From DATBAX01 sp963762965 (GTDB lineage Bacteria; Acidobacteriota; Terriglobia; Terriglobales; Acidobacteriaceae): 64,000 nt of DNA. A program made the translations under genes and the position numbers. The DNA is taken from contig CAVXME010000001.1 of assembly GCA_963762965.1 (NCBI GenBank), forward strand, positions 744,001-808,000, written 5' to 3'. Position 1 is the first letter of the stretch. Each line of letters starts with the position of its first letter. A model generated the notes under the pieces. That model was given only the letters and a program-made list of their open reading frames with translations. It was not told the origin of the DNA and ran no database searches. Of this stretch, positions 19,561 to 28,077 are shown piece after piece.

Positions 19561-20679
19561 GTGATTCTGGCTCTGACCATCCTCGTGTATTCCGGCCGCC
19601 ATGATGTATGGATGTGGGCCGTGGTAGGCGCCTGCGCCGGCGTATACCTGTTCTATCGCGGATTTCGCTTGTTGCAGCGCAAACGGTTGATCATGAACAC
19701 GCCCTCCTCCAAGGTTCGCAGCGCCTCCATAGGATTGGTTGAGGTCAGTGGATTGGCGGTTGGCCCTTACACTGTCACCGCGCCGATCACCGGCGTGCCG
19801 TGTTATTACTACCGGACCATGGCATGGCGGTGGGAACAGCAGGGCAAAAACAGCAAGTGGGTCAAGGTCGCCGACGAGAACTTGCACGTCCCCTTTTTCC
19901 TGGATGACAACTCCGGACGAGTATTGATTGATCCGCAGGGCGCTGAGTTGGACATTCACTGCGATTTCAAGGAAGAATTCAGCAATTCTTTTTTCTCCAG
20001 CACCCTTGAAGTCCCCGGCAACGTGGCCAATTTCGTGGCCCGTCACGGCGTCGGCAGTGATCACAGACTGAAAATCGAGGAATACTGCATTAAGCCGAAG
20101 AATGCGCTTTTCGTCCTCGGGACGTTGGCCACGAACCCTGGCGTGACCTGTAGCGCAACGCCGGTGCAGAGCGAGTCCACCCAGCAGATCGGCGTTACTT
20201 CGCTGTTTTCTGGTCCGGCCGGAATCCTCGGTACAGGATCCCTCAATTGGTCAATGGGTGTGAATATGACCAGAACTCCGGAAGTGATTCGAATCAGCGG
20301 CGCGAGTGCACCTTCCAAAGCAGAAGACATGACCCAGCAGGAGAAACTGGCTGCGGCCATGCTAAAGGCCGGCATCTCGAACCCTGCCGCGTGGGACGCC
20401 GCCGGTCTAAAAAATCTTACAGCCACCGGCCCAGCTTCCCAGTCTCAAGCCGGAAATGGCGGTGGAACGGCCACGCAGACTGCGGCTGAAGAATTCGATC
20501 TGCATCCTCCAGTCGTGCTGATGCGCGGCACGCACAATCCGGCATTCTTTATGTCCTGGCGCAGTCAACGCGATGTGGTGCAGGCGTTAAGCTGGAAATC
20601 GACATCGATGATTTGGGGCGGCCCTGCCCTGACCCTGCTGTGTGTTTACATTTTGCTGGAATATTTCAAGTTGTTGTAG
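19561..20679 (+). CDS. GIDE-domain membrane protein (MULAN/E3-like)
   Basis: A 372-residue protein with an N-terminal transmembrane helix (VWMWAVVGACAGVYLFYRGF) and another at the C-terminus (GGPALTLLCVYILLEYF). The middle (ASIGLVEVSGLAVG, VPCYYYRTMAWRW, EVPGNVANFVARHG, EEYCIKPKNALFVLGTL) fits the GIDE domain of mitochondrial MUL1 and its bacterial relatives. A Gly/Ser/Thr-rich stretch with MTQQEKLAAAML follows. It has no RING finger. lemA follows by 34 bases, a pairing known for GIDE proteins. The role is unknown; envelope stress or membrane remodelling is speculation. Confidence 0.75.
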   Translation: MILALTILVYSGRHDVWMWAVVGACAGVYLFYRGFRLLQRKRLIMNTPSSKVRSASIGLVEVSGLAVGPYTVTAPITGVPCYYYRTMAWRWEQQGKNSKWVKVADENLHVPFFLDDNSGRVLIDPQGAELDIHCDFKEEFSNSFFSSTLEVPGNVANFVARHGVGSDHRLKIEEYCIKPKNALFVLGTLATNPGVTCSATPVQSESTQQIGVTSLFSGPAGILGTGSLNWSMGVNMTRTPEVIRISGASAPSKAEDMTQQEKLAAAMLKAGISNPAAWDAAGLKNLTATGPASQSQAGNGGGTATQTAAEEFDLHPPVVLMRGTHNPAFFMSWRSQRDVVQALSWKSTSMIWGGPALTLLCVYILLEYFKLL

Positions 20680-20713
20680 TTATGAGGAATCTGGAATCGG
20701 GGGATCAAGAGTT

Positions 20714-21283
20714 ATGAGCACAGTGATTTTATTGGCGATGTTGTTCGCCGCAGCCGGAATCGTCTGGTATCTCGTCACCATTTTTAACGGGCTGGTCGAG
20801 CTCAAGAACGATATCGACAAGGCATGGTCGAACATTGACATCATGCTCAAGCAGCGCCACGACGAGCTCTCGAAGCTGCTCGACGTCTGCAAGGGCTACA
20901 TGAATTTCGAGAGCGACACGCTCATCAAAGTGACCCAGGCGCGCAGCCAGTACCAGCAGGCCTCCACCATCGACCAGAAGGCGCAAGCCGACCAGAGCAT
21001 GACTTCTGCCCTGCGTGGATTCTTTGCCGTGGCGGAAAATTATCCGGATCTGAAGGCCAACAACAACTTCATGCAGCTGCAAAAGCGGATCACCGACCTG
21101 GAAAGCCAGATCGCCGACCGCCGCGAGTTCTATAACGACTCGGTGAATACCTTCAACATCCGCATTCAGCAAATGCCAGACACCATCGTGGCCAGCTTTA
21201 TGAAGCTGACCCCGCGTCCGATGTTCAAGGTGGAAGAGGCCGACAAAGCCGACGTCTCCATGAGCTTCGCCGCCACAAAATAG
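20714..21283 (+). CDS. lemA: LemA family protein
   Basis: It has 189 residues: one N-terminal transmembrane helix (VILLAMLFAAAGIVWYLVTI) followed by a long helical hairpin (LVELKNDIDKAWSNIDIMLKQRHDEL). This is the LemA fold, predicted with the bulk outside the membrane. The C-terminal RIQQMPDTIVA motif is typical. It is downstream of the GIDE gene and probably co-transcribed. Its biochemical function is not established for the family. Confidence 0.9.
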   Translation: MSTVILLAMLFAAAGIVWYLVTIFNGLVELKNDIDKAWSNIDIMLKQRHDELSKLLDVCKGYMNFESDTLIKVTQARSQYQQASTIDQKAQADQSMTSALRGFFAVAENYPDLKANNNFMQLQKRITDLESQIADRREFYNDSVNTFNIRIQQMPDTIVASFMKLTPRPMFKVEEADKADVSMSFAATK

Positions 21284-21285
21284 GC

Positions 21286-21386
21286 TGGGCATTGGGCTCT
21301 GGGCTCTAGGCTCTAGGAACTGGTTTCAGCAGTCGGCCATACTCAGATCGAAGGCCCAAAGCCGAGCGCCTAGAGCCCAGCGCCTG
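21286..21386. repeat. Family F inverted repeat after lemA
   Basis: GGGCTCTAGGC near 21301 and GCCTAGAGCCC near 21368 are perfect inverted arms within longer degenerate repeats (GGGCTCTGGGCTCTAGGCTC). It could form a hairpin at the end of the GIDE-lemA transcript. It has no T-run. Confidence 0.7.
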
Positions 21387-21445
21387 TATTTGGGTCACCA
21401 ACCTTCTTACGAGGCGTAAGCAGGCTTCTCAATTAGAATGACCCA

Positions 21446-22216
21446 GTGACTGACGCCGTCCGCATCGGAATTCTGGGAGACTTCAATCCCGAGTTCCGTT
21501 CCCATCACGCCACCAACGAGGCATTGCAGCATGCCGCCGCCAAGCTGAACCAGCAGGTGGAGTCGGAATGGATTCCCACGTCGTCCATCCTGGAAGCAAG
21601 TGGGCAAAAGAAACTGGAAAGCTTCGACGGAATCTGGGCTTCGCCGGGCAGTCCCTACAAGAGTTTCGATGGAATGCTCCGGGGAATCGAGTTCGCCCGC
21701 CGGCGCGATTGGCCTTTTCTTGGCACCTGCGGAGGTTTTCAATACACACTGATCGAATGTGCACGCAACGTGCTCGGCATCGCGGACGCGGATTCCGCCG
21801 AGAACAATTCCGGTTCGAAAAACATCATCATTTATCCCGTGGCTTGCGCCGTGCCCAACCGCGCCAAGAATGCGCCCAAACTCTCGGGCCCGGTCCCGGA
21901 AATCCGCCTGCGGCCCGGTTCGTATCTGCAATCGTTCTATTCCAAGGACGTTGTCATGGAAGAGTTTTTCTGCGATTTCGAGATCAATCCCGACTACGAA
22001 TGGGCGGCCATGGAGGCCGGCTTCGCGGTCGTCGCCCGCGGACCGCAAGGCGAGATCCGGGCCATCGAGTCTCCTACCCACCGCTTTTTCGTCGCGACCC
22101 TGTTTCAGCCTCAGCTATCGTCGAAGGCTGGAAATCCCCACCCGTTAGTACTCGCCTTCGTCCAAGCCGCCGCCGACTGGGGAAGGAAAAAGCTCGACGA
22201 CAGCGTGCTGGAGTAG
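21446..22216 (+). CDS. CTP synthase C-terminal-like amidotransferase homologue (GTG start)
   Basis: A 256-residue stand-alone glutamine amidotransferase-like protein resembling the C-terminal region of CTP synthase (MTDAVRIGILGDFNPEF; GIWASPGSPYKS). The nucleophile elbow is present: GTCGGFQ, Cys95, encoded by TGC. In some members of this family that residue is selenocysteine. The usual HPE of the triad is replaced by FQPQ (220-223), so glutaminase activity is doubtful. The GTG at 21446 is the only sensible start. No neighbour suggests a substrate. Confidence 0.8.
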   Translation: MTDAVRIGILGDFNPEFRSHHATNEALQHAAAKLNQQVESEWIPTSSILEASGQKKLESFDGIWASPGSPYKSFDGMLRGIEFARRRDWPFLGTCGGFQYTLIECARNVLGIADADSAENNSGSKNIIIYPVACAVPNRAKNAPKLSGPVPEIRLRPGSYLQSFYSKDVVMEEFFCDFEINPDYEWAAMEAGFAVVARGPQGEIRAIESPTHRFFVATLFQPQLSSKAGNPHPLVLAFVQAAADWGRKKLDDSVLE

Positions 22217-22251
22217 AGCTTCTGCACCGTAATCGGCCCTCTAGCACGCTC

Positions 22252-22269
22252 AGGTGACTTTAGTCACCT
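22252..22269. promoter_or_regulatory. AGGTGAC-TTTA-GTCACCT palindrome
   Basis: Perfect 7-base arms around TTTA in the gap upstream of the Flp pilin gene. It is a possible operator or short hairpin; there is no T-run for termination. Confidence 0.4.
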
Positions 22270-22298
22270 ACCCGACCGGGCGGCGTACCTCCCCAAAC

Positions 22299-22331
22299 GA
22301 GCCGTTGTCCACCCGAATGAGCCATTGTGCA
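22299..22331 (+). promoter_or_regulatory. Direct repeats upstream of the pilin gene
   Basis: GAGCCGTTGTCCA at 22299 and GAGCCATTGTGCA at 22319 share 11 of 13 bases with 20-base spacing, about two helical turns. This is a typical layout for a dimeric activator binding one DNA face. They lie about 75-105 bases before the pilin ATG. Confidence 0.4.
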
Positions 22332-22403
22332 GGCTCCGGAAATCGCTGATTCTAGTTGTGCTTGGCGGAGGTTTCTTTATTAGAGGCCTCACAAGGGGGA
22401 TTT

Positions 22404-22568
22404 ATGGCAGTTTTTCTTAAAAGGCTTTGGGAGCAGGACCAAGGCCAGGACGTCGCCGAATACGCGGTGATGCTTGCCGTTGTCCTGGTCATCGTAGTCG
22501 GCACCGTGCGATTGGTGGGAGCGAATGCGAGCAACGTGTTCTCCAGTGTCGCCAGCGGAATTCAATAG
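22404..22568 (+). CDS. Flp/Fap-type type IVb pilin
   Basis: A 54-residue prepilin: a short basic leader (MAVFLKRLWEQDQ), then GQDVAEYAVMLAVVLVIVVG, the Flp signature in which TadV-like peptidase cuts before the hydrophobic helix and the E of AEY is conserved. AAGGGGGA lies 8-9 bases before the ATG, which decides the start over upstream codons. A PilZ gene follows 5 bases later. The tad secretion genes are not in this window. Confidence 0.85.
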   Translation: MAVFLKRLWEQDQGQDVAEYAVMLAVVLVIVVGTVRLVGANASNVFSSVASGIQ

Positions 22569-22573
22569 GACTC

Positions 22574-22927
22574 ATGAATAAACGACGTAACGATCGCGTG
22601 AAAGCAGTCTTGCCCGTGAAAGTGTGGGGCAATGACAGTACCGGAAAACCCTACACCACCGTGGCCCATACTCTGGATATCGCCCAGACCGGCGCCCGTC
22701 TGGGCTCGGTACACCACATATTCAGCGTCGGGGACCGCTTGACCCTGCAATATCGGCAGCGCAAGGCCGATTTCCGGGTGGTTTGGACCAAGCAGCTTGA
22801 AGGATCCAAGGAATTCCAGATCGGGCTGGCGACGATTACCCACGAAAATGATCCCTGGGGGTTAAAACCCGATGCTAAAATCCACGATGTCCCACAGTCC
22901 GGCAATCTAGTTCCAGCGTCCGCATAA
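22574..22927 (+). CDS. PilZ domain protein
   Basis: A 117-residue cyclic-di-GMP receptor type. RRNDR (3-7 region) supplies the RxxxR motif, and DIAQTGARL is the second motif (D/NxSxxG, with A for S). The rest is a beta-barrel (GDRLTLQYRQRKADFRVVW). It is only 5 bases downstream of the Flp pilin gene and so probably co-transcribed, suggesting cyclic-di-GMP control of pilus assembly or use. The ATG at 22574 fits the domain start. Confidence 0.85.
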   Translation: MNKRRNDRVKAVLPVKVWGNDSTGKPYTTVAHTLDIAQTGARLGSVHHIFSVGDRLTLQYRQRKADFRVVWTKQLEGSKEFQIGLATITHENDPWGLKPDAKIHDVPQSGNLVPASA

Positions 22928-23016
22928 CTCCAGCCAGTAAGAATTTTCCCCTTTCCTGGGCAAAAGACAGGCCTTCGGCTGGAATTCCCTCGAAAAATAG
23001 TCGAACCCGGAAAATT

Positions 23017-23091
23017 TGGTAGCGCTGACGGGAATCGAACCCGTATACCCGCCTTGAGAGGGCGGTATCCTAACCGTTAGATGACAGCGCC
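23017..23091 (-). tRNA. tRNA-Glu (CUC)
   Basis: The cloverleaf is complete on the minus strand: acceptor GGCGCTG/CAGCGCT (one G-U at the end), anticodon stem CCGCC/GGCGG with loop CTCTCAA giving anticodon CTC, T arm ACGGG-TTCGATT-CCCGT, discriminator A and encoded CCA. It reads GAG codons. Confidence 0.95.
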
Positions 23092-23418
23092 GCCGGACGG
23101 CAGCTTGGTGCGCGAAGATGGTCTTCGTCCAGGACATTGTACCGTCTGGCCCGGCTCGCCGTCTTGTCGAATCCCCTTTCAAGAAATAGGGGAATCAGCG
23201 ACGCCCATCGAGTTCCTCGCACCATCGGCAAAATTGGTTCCTCGAAGAACTTTTTTCTTGCCCACGGACAATTCCACAAGGCCATCCGGTTTATGATTAA
23301 ACAAGGTTTCGCAGCATTATGAAGACGTCCATGCCGGTGGCAAGCAACCGGAATGGGTGGCTTATCCATCAAACTCGGTTCATTTACTGGACCTTTTATC
23401 TGTAAGGAGTATCCAACG

Positions 23419-23664
23419 ATGGCTAAAGCAAAAACTCCCCGCAACGGCAACGGTCTGAGCAAGAAGGTCACTTCGATTTCCAGGCCAAGTGCAGTGCCCG
23501 CAGTGAAGAAAAACGGCGCAGAAGTGGATCTGGAGGCGGAAATCCGCCTTCGCGCTTACGAGTTGTACGAGCAAAGGGGATACACCCCCGGTCATGAAAA
23601 CGATGATTGGCTGGTGGCCGAGCGGGAAATTCTCGCCCGTTCCGACAATCATCAGAGCGCCTAG
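23419..23664 (+). CDS. DUF2934 domain protein
   Basis: An 81-residue small protein. A basic N-terminus (MAKAKTPRNGNGLSKK) is followed by EAEIRLRAYELYEQRGYTPG and ENDDWLVAEREI, the DUF2934 signature common in Acidobacteriota. TAAGGAG nine bases upstream of the ATG sets the start. The function is unknown; there is no operon partner. Confidence 0.85.
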   Translation: MAKAKTPRNGNGLSKKVTSISRPSAVPAVKKNGAEVDLEAEIRLRAYELYEQRGYTPGHENDDWLVAEREILARSDNHQSA

Positions 23665-23830
23665 GTTCGGGATATCCAGAAAATTCCCGGCTTGACTGGC
23701 GCTCGCTGCATGTTTCTGGAAGTAAAGGATTTCTTTGTGCCAAAAACTGCCCTCCCAAGAGTAGCCCCCCGCCCCGCAATGCGGTAAACTCACGATAAAT
23801 CATAAGAAGTAATTGGATTCGGACCTCCCC

Positions 23831-25849
23831 ATGTCCCAAATTGGCAGTTTTGCGCTGCTGTTCGCGTTGACGCTGAGTGCGTACTCGTTTTTGGCTGGGC
23901 TTTGGGCGTTAATCGAAACTGGCCCTGGCGCGGAACGGGTAGGAGAAACTGCACGGCGCGCTGGCATTGCCACTTTCGCTTTGGTGGCACTGGCCGCCAC
24001 GGTTTTGGTCGTGGCCGCTTTCCAGAACGATTTTTCTATTGCTTACATCTTCCATCACAGTAACCGTGATCTTCCCGCGCCTTATAAGTTCGCCGTCCTT
24101 TGGTCTGGGCAGGAAGGGTCGCTGCTGTTCTGGTCGCTGCTGCTTTCCGCTTATGGACTGGTTCTTAGGCTGCGTCATAAAACCGATATACGATTGTTCG
24201 CGCACGCTTCGGTCATCATTGCCGCGGTACAAATCTTCTTCCTGCTGCTGCTGAATTTCGCGGCCAATCCGTTTGGCATCATGGAAGGCGCGTTGCCGCC
24301 CGACGGCAACGGACTGAATCCGCTGCTGCAATATCCGGAAATGGTGATCCATCCGCCCATGCTTTATCTGGGATACGTTGGCTTCACCGTGCCCTTTGCG
24401 TTCGCGCTGGCGGCATTGATCATGCGCTATCCCGGCGAAAAGTGGATCCACATCACGCGGCGCTGGACCATGGTGACCTGGGGATTCCTAACCTGTGGAG
24501 TCTTCCTCGGCATGCATTGGGCCTACTCGGTGCTGGGCTGGGGCGGTTACTGGGGCTGGGACCCGGTGGAGAATGCGTCGCTCATGCCATGGCTGACTGG
24601 CACCGCATTTCTGCATTCGGTGATGATGCAGGAAAAGCGCGGCATGCTGAAGACATGGAATGTCTGGCTGATCTTCACGACTTTCATGCTGTCGATTTTC
24701 GGCACACTCTTGACCCGTAGTGGTTTGGTCAGTTCGGTCCATGCCTTTGCCCAGTCCTCGATCGGCGATTGGTTTACGGCATTTCTGGGTTTGATCTTTG
24801 TAACTTGCCTCTTCTTTTATGTGAAGAACAAGTCCCACTTGCGCAGCGAACACAAGTTGGAATCGATCATTTCGCGGGAATCGAGCTTCCTGTTTAACAA
24901 TCTGCTTCTGATTCTTGCGTGCTTCACCGTGCTGTGGGGAACGTTATTCCCGAAACTCTCGGAATTAGTGCAGGGCCACCAGGTCACAGTAGGACCAGCA
25001 TTTTTCAATCGCGTAAATATTCCAGTGGCGCTGTTGTTGCTGCTGCTGACCGCAATCGGCCCGCTACTGGCATGGCGGCGGACTTCGTTTGAAAGTCTGA
25101 AGCGAAACTTTTTTTGGCCGGCGATGGGTGCGGTCGCGGTTGGTGTGCTTCTCGTAGCATTCGGTCTGCGGCCTTGGCAGGACATGACGTACTTCTATTC
25201 GCTGATGACCATCATGTTATGTGTTCTGGTGGCGCTGACCGTGTCCTCAGAGTTTATTCGCGGTGGGCGCGTGATTTCCCGGCATACAGGACAGAATCTT
25301 TTTGCGTCGATGCTTCATCTGCTCCATCGCAACACGCGGCGATATGGTGGTTACATCGTTCACTTCGGCGTAGTCGTGGTGGTGATTGGATTCGTTGGCT
25401 CGGCTTTCAATCAGGAAAAAGAGCAGGAAATGGGATTCGGCGACCGAATGACCATCGGGGCCTACACTCTGGTCTGCCAGTCTTACACGCAGGATGACAA
25501 TCCAAACTACGAGAGTGAGTGGGCGGTCATCGATGTATTTAAGAACGGCAAGCAGATCACTACTCTCAATCCCGAGCGCCGCTTCTATAAAGCCAGCCAA
25601 ACCCCATCCACGATGGTGGCGAATCGCTCTACGCCACAAGAGGATCTTTACCTGGTCTACGAAGGACAGAACCGCGACACTGGACGCCCCATCATCAAGG
25701 CGCACCTGAATCCACTGGTCATGTGGATCTGGATTGGGGTATGGATCATGATCCTGGGTACGGTCACGGCATTGATACCGAATGCTGTACCGGTCCGTTT
25801 ACCGGTTCCTTCGCAGATGCAGGCTGAGCCGGTGGGAGCTGGCGATTGA
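23831..25849 (+). CDS. ccmF: Cytochrome c heme lyase subunit CcmF
   Basis: Multi-spanning inner-membrane protein that, with CcmH, attaches heme to apocytochrome c in system I maturation. It has 672 residues from the ATG at 23831 (MSQIGSFALL); a TTG six codons upstream is less likely. The tryptophan-rich heme motif WGGYWGWDPVENASLMPW is intact, as are NPFGIMEG, HPPMLYLGYVGF and about 14 hydrophobic helices. The stop overlaps the ccmH start by one base. ccmABCDE are not in the window. Confidence 0.95.
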   Translation: MSQIGSFALLFALTLSAYSFLAGLWALIETGPGAERVGETARRAGIATFALVALAATVLVVAAFQNDFSIAYIFHHSNRDLPAPYKFAVLWSGQEGSLLFWSLLLSAYGLVLRLRHKTDIRLFAHASVIIAAVQIFFLLLLNFAANPFGIMEGALPPDGNGLNPLLQYPEMVIHPPMLYLGYVGFTVPFAFALAALIMRYPGEKWIHITRRWTMVTWGFLTCGVFLGMHWAYSVLGWGGYWGWDPVENASLMPWLTGTAFLHSVMMQEKRGMLKTWNVWLIFTTFMLSIFGTLLTRSGLVSSVHAFAQSSIGDWFTAFLGLIFVTCLFFYVKNKSHLRSEHKLESIISRESSFLFNNLLLILACFTVLWGTLFPKLSELVQGHQVTVGPAFFNRVNIPVALLLLLLTAIGPLLAWRRTSFESLKRNFFWPAMGAVAVGVLLVAFGLRPWQDMTYFYSLMTIMLCVLVALTVSSEFIRGGRVISRHTGQNLFASMLHLLHRNTRRYGGYIVHFGVVVVVIGFVGSAFNQEKEQEMGFGDRMTIGAYTLVCQSYTQDDNPNYESEWAVIDVFKNGKQITTLNPERRFYKASQTPSTMVANRSTPQEDLYLVYEGQNRDTGRPIIKAHLNPLVMWIWIGVWIMILGTVTALIPNAVPVRLPVPSQMQAEPVGAGD

Positions 25850-26352
25850 TGCGATCTGTAGCCGCCAAGCTCAGGAATCCGAATCTGAAGCGCTGCCTGC
25901 AATCGGGATTGCTGTTTGTGACTCTTCTGGGATTTATGGGCGCGGGTGATGCTGCATCGCGTTTTAACGATCTTGGCCATCGAATGATGTGCGTATGCGG
26001 CTGCCATCAGATTCTGTTGGAGTGCAACCACGTCGGCTGCACGTATTCCACGCGTATGCGCGATGAGTTAAGCGCAGCCATCGACCGCGAAAGTGTCGAT
26101 GATATGGCGCTGCAATGGTTCGTACAGACTTATGGCACGACCGTGATCGCAGCCCCTACCGGCACCGGGTTCAACCGCGTGGCCTGGATCATGCCCTATC
26201 TCGTGTTGGTTCTCGGTCTGGGTTCAGTTGTTCTGATTGTGCGGAGCTGGAGAGGGCGTCCGCTGGTGCTGCCGGCTGGGTCCGTGGCGCCGGTCAAAGG
26301 CGCTGAGCTCGATCATTTCCGCGAACAAGCCAGAAAGGACACCGAAGAATGA
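25849..26352 (+). CDS. ccmH: CcmH-like apocytochrome thioredox protein
   Basis: A 167-residue membrane-anchored periplasmic protein that presents reduced apocytochrome to CcmF. Two hydrophobic helices (about 17-32 and 100-120) flank the redox motif. Instead of the usual LRCxxCQ it has MMCVCGCHQ (46-54) plus CNHVGC, a cysteine-rich variant. The ATG overlaps the ccmF TGA (TGATG); the 3' end overlaps the next gene (ATGA). The start is therefore fixed by coupling. Confidence 0.88.
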   Translation: MRSVAAKLRNPNLKRCLQSGLLFVTLLGFMGAGDAASRFNDLGHRMMCVCGCHQILLECNHVGCTYSTRMRDELSAAIDRESVDDMALQWFVQTYGTTVIAAPTGTGFNRVAWIMPYLVLVLGLGSVVLIVRSWRGRPLVLPAGSVAPVKGAELDHFREQARKDTEE

Positions 26353-26660
26353 GCACCGTTTTTCTGGTCTGCGCTTTCGTCACGCTATGCGTACTGGTTT
26401 ACGTTTTCTATCTTCCCGGCACTTTGCAAATGGGGCCGGAGAAGACGCGGCTGGCTTATCTTCGTGAACGTAGAGATGTGGTGTACGAAAATCTGCGCGA
26501 CCTGAATTTTGAGTTCAAGGCCGGCAAGTTCCCGGATTCTGATTATCAGTCCATGAAAACTTCTCTGGAAGATGAAGCTGCCGCGATCCTCGCGGAGATG
26601 GCCCGCCTGGAAGAAGCTGCCATGCCGACCGCAAGCACCAGAAAAGGATCGAGAGTTTGA
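26349..26660 (+). CDS. CcmI-like N-terminal membrane protein
   Basis: 103 residues: an N-terminal transmembrane helix (FLVCAFVTLCVLVYVFYL) and a soluble helical segment YLRERRDVVYENLRDLNFEF and DYQSMKTSLEDEAAAIL, resembling the CcmI anchor region without the TPR part. ATGA overlap with ccmH. It probably assists apocytochrome delivery; the assignment rests mainly on context. Confidence 0.7.
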   Translation: MSTVFLVCAFVTLCVLVYVFYLPGTLQMGPEKTRLAYLRERRDVVYENLRDLNFEFKAGKFPDSDYQSMKTSLEDEAAAILAEMARLEEAAMPTASTRKGSRV

Positions 26661-27967
26661 GACCTTCTTTGAGATTGTCCCTGAAAATTTCGGCGTCCTT
26701 CCTGGTGGTGGCTTTGAGCGCCGCGGTGTCCGCCCAAACTTTGACCGGCACGGTGACCAACGGCACCACCAACAAACCCGCCGCGGGTGACGATGTCATC
26801 CTCATCAAGCTGGCGCAGGGCATGGAAGAAGCGGCCCGCACCAAGACCGACTCCAAAGGCGCGTTCCACTTTAATGTTCCTGACGCCGGGGGCCCGCACC
26901 TGATCCGCGTGATTCATCAGGGCGTGACTTACCATCGCCCCGCGCTGCCAGGAACGAACACGGTTGATGTGCAGGTTTTTGATGTGGCCAAGAAACTCGA
27001 AGGCATCAGCGCGACCGCCGATCTTTTGTACGTACAAGCCAAGCCGGACGAACTCGGCATCACCCGCATTTTTGCCGTCAACAATGCCTCGAAACCGCCG
27101 CGCACCCAGATGAACGACCGCAACTTCGAGTTCTACATTCCCGAAGGCGCGAAAATTGACGGGGCCCAGGCGCAAACCGCTGGAGGTCAGTGGGTGGATT
27201 CCGAACCCGTCGCACAAGCGGAAAAGGGACGTTACGCTTTTGTTTTCCCTTTGCGCCCCGGGCAAACCGATTTTCAAATTACCTACCGCTTGCCCTATAG
27301 CGGCTCGGCCAAAATTGATCCCAAGCCGCTGTATCCGCTCGAACACTTGGTCGTGATCCTGCCTCAGTCGATTCAGTTTTCGGCGGTGCGGGAAGGCATT
27401 TACGACAATAAGAATCCGCCCAATCAGCCGGGAGCGGTTGCTGAAGTGGCGTCCAATACGCAAGCCGGGCAGCCGTTATCTTTCACAGTTTCCGGGACTG
27501 GCGTGTTGCAGGAAGATAATTCCGGAAGCGAGAACAGTGCCAACGCCGAAAGCGGCGCTGGGAGTGTCGGTGGTGAAACCGTCACACCGCCGAAAGGACG
27601 CGACAATCGTCCGGGAGGAGGGCTTGGCCCGCCGAGCGAAGCTCCCGATCCGCTGAAACAATATCGCCTGCCGATTCTCGGAGGCTTCGCGGTCTTGCTT
27701 ATCGCGGGAGCCATCTATATTGCGACTCGCTCCAAGGCCGTAGCTGTTCCTGATTTTGCTTCGGATGTCGAGCTTCCCGCTCCCCGCAATCCCGTCGCGC
27801 CGGGACGTTCTGGCCTGTTGCTCGAAGCCTTGAAAGAGGAGCTTTTCCAGTTGGAAGTGGAGCACAAGCAGGGCGCCATCTCGCAGCAGGAATACGAGAA
27901 AGCCAAAGCCGCGCTGGATCAGACGCTGGAGCGGGCAGTGAAGCGAGGCGCGGTCAAGGCCACCTAG
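26657..27967 (+). CDS. Secreted carboxypeptidase-regulatory-like protein at the end of the ccm operon (TTG start)
   Basis: 436 residues. A signal peptide (LSLKISASFLVVALSAAVSAQ) is followed by a beta-sandwich like CarboxypepD_reg (TLTGTVTNGTTNKPAAGDDV), a second beta-rich domain, a Gly/Pro linker, one transmembrane helix (ILGGFAVLLIAGAIYIATR) and a helical tail with a SHOCT-like pattern (FQLEVEHKQGAISQQEYEKAKAAL, residues split over two turns). The TTG overlaps the previous stop, so it belongs to the ccm operon. The C-terminus is cytoplasmic by prediction. It may help anchor maturation proteins; the function is unknown. Confidence 0.75.
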   Translation: MRPSLRLSLKISASFLVVALSAAVSAQTLTGTVTNGTTNKPAAGDDVILIKLAQGMEEAARTKTDSKGAFHFNVPDAGGPHLIRVIHQGVTYHRPALPGTNTVDVQVFDVAKKLEGISATADLLYVQAKPDELGITRIFAVNNASKPPRTQMNDRNFEFYIPEGAKIDGAQAQTAGGQWVDSEPVAQAEKGRYAFVFPLRPGQTDFQITYRLPYSGSAKIDPKPLYPLEHLVVILPQSIQFSAVREGIYDNKNPPNQPGAVAEVASNTQAGQPLSFTVSGTGVLQEDNSGSENSANAESGAGSVGGETVTPPKGRDNRPGGGLGPPSEAPDPLKQYRLPILGGFAVLLIAGAIYIATRSKAVAVPDFASDVELPAPRNPVAPGRSGLLLEALKEELFQLEVEHKQGAISQQEYEKAKAALDQTLERAVKRGAVKAT

Positions 27968-28077
27968 CAAGACGCGAGTTCCTGTTCCCGCGATAGCGGC
28001 ATATGCTATCAAAAACTGATGGGCTCAGAACCTGCGAAAATCGGGATGGTGTTTCGCAATTGTTGACCGGTAACTCT

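Noticed and set aside
26546..27463. 305-codon minus-strand open frame
   Set aside because: Antisense to the last gene of the ccm operon, which is coupled by overlap to its neighbours.
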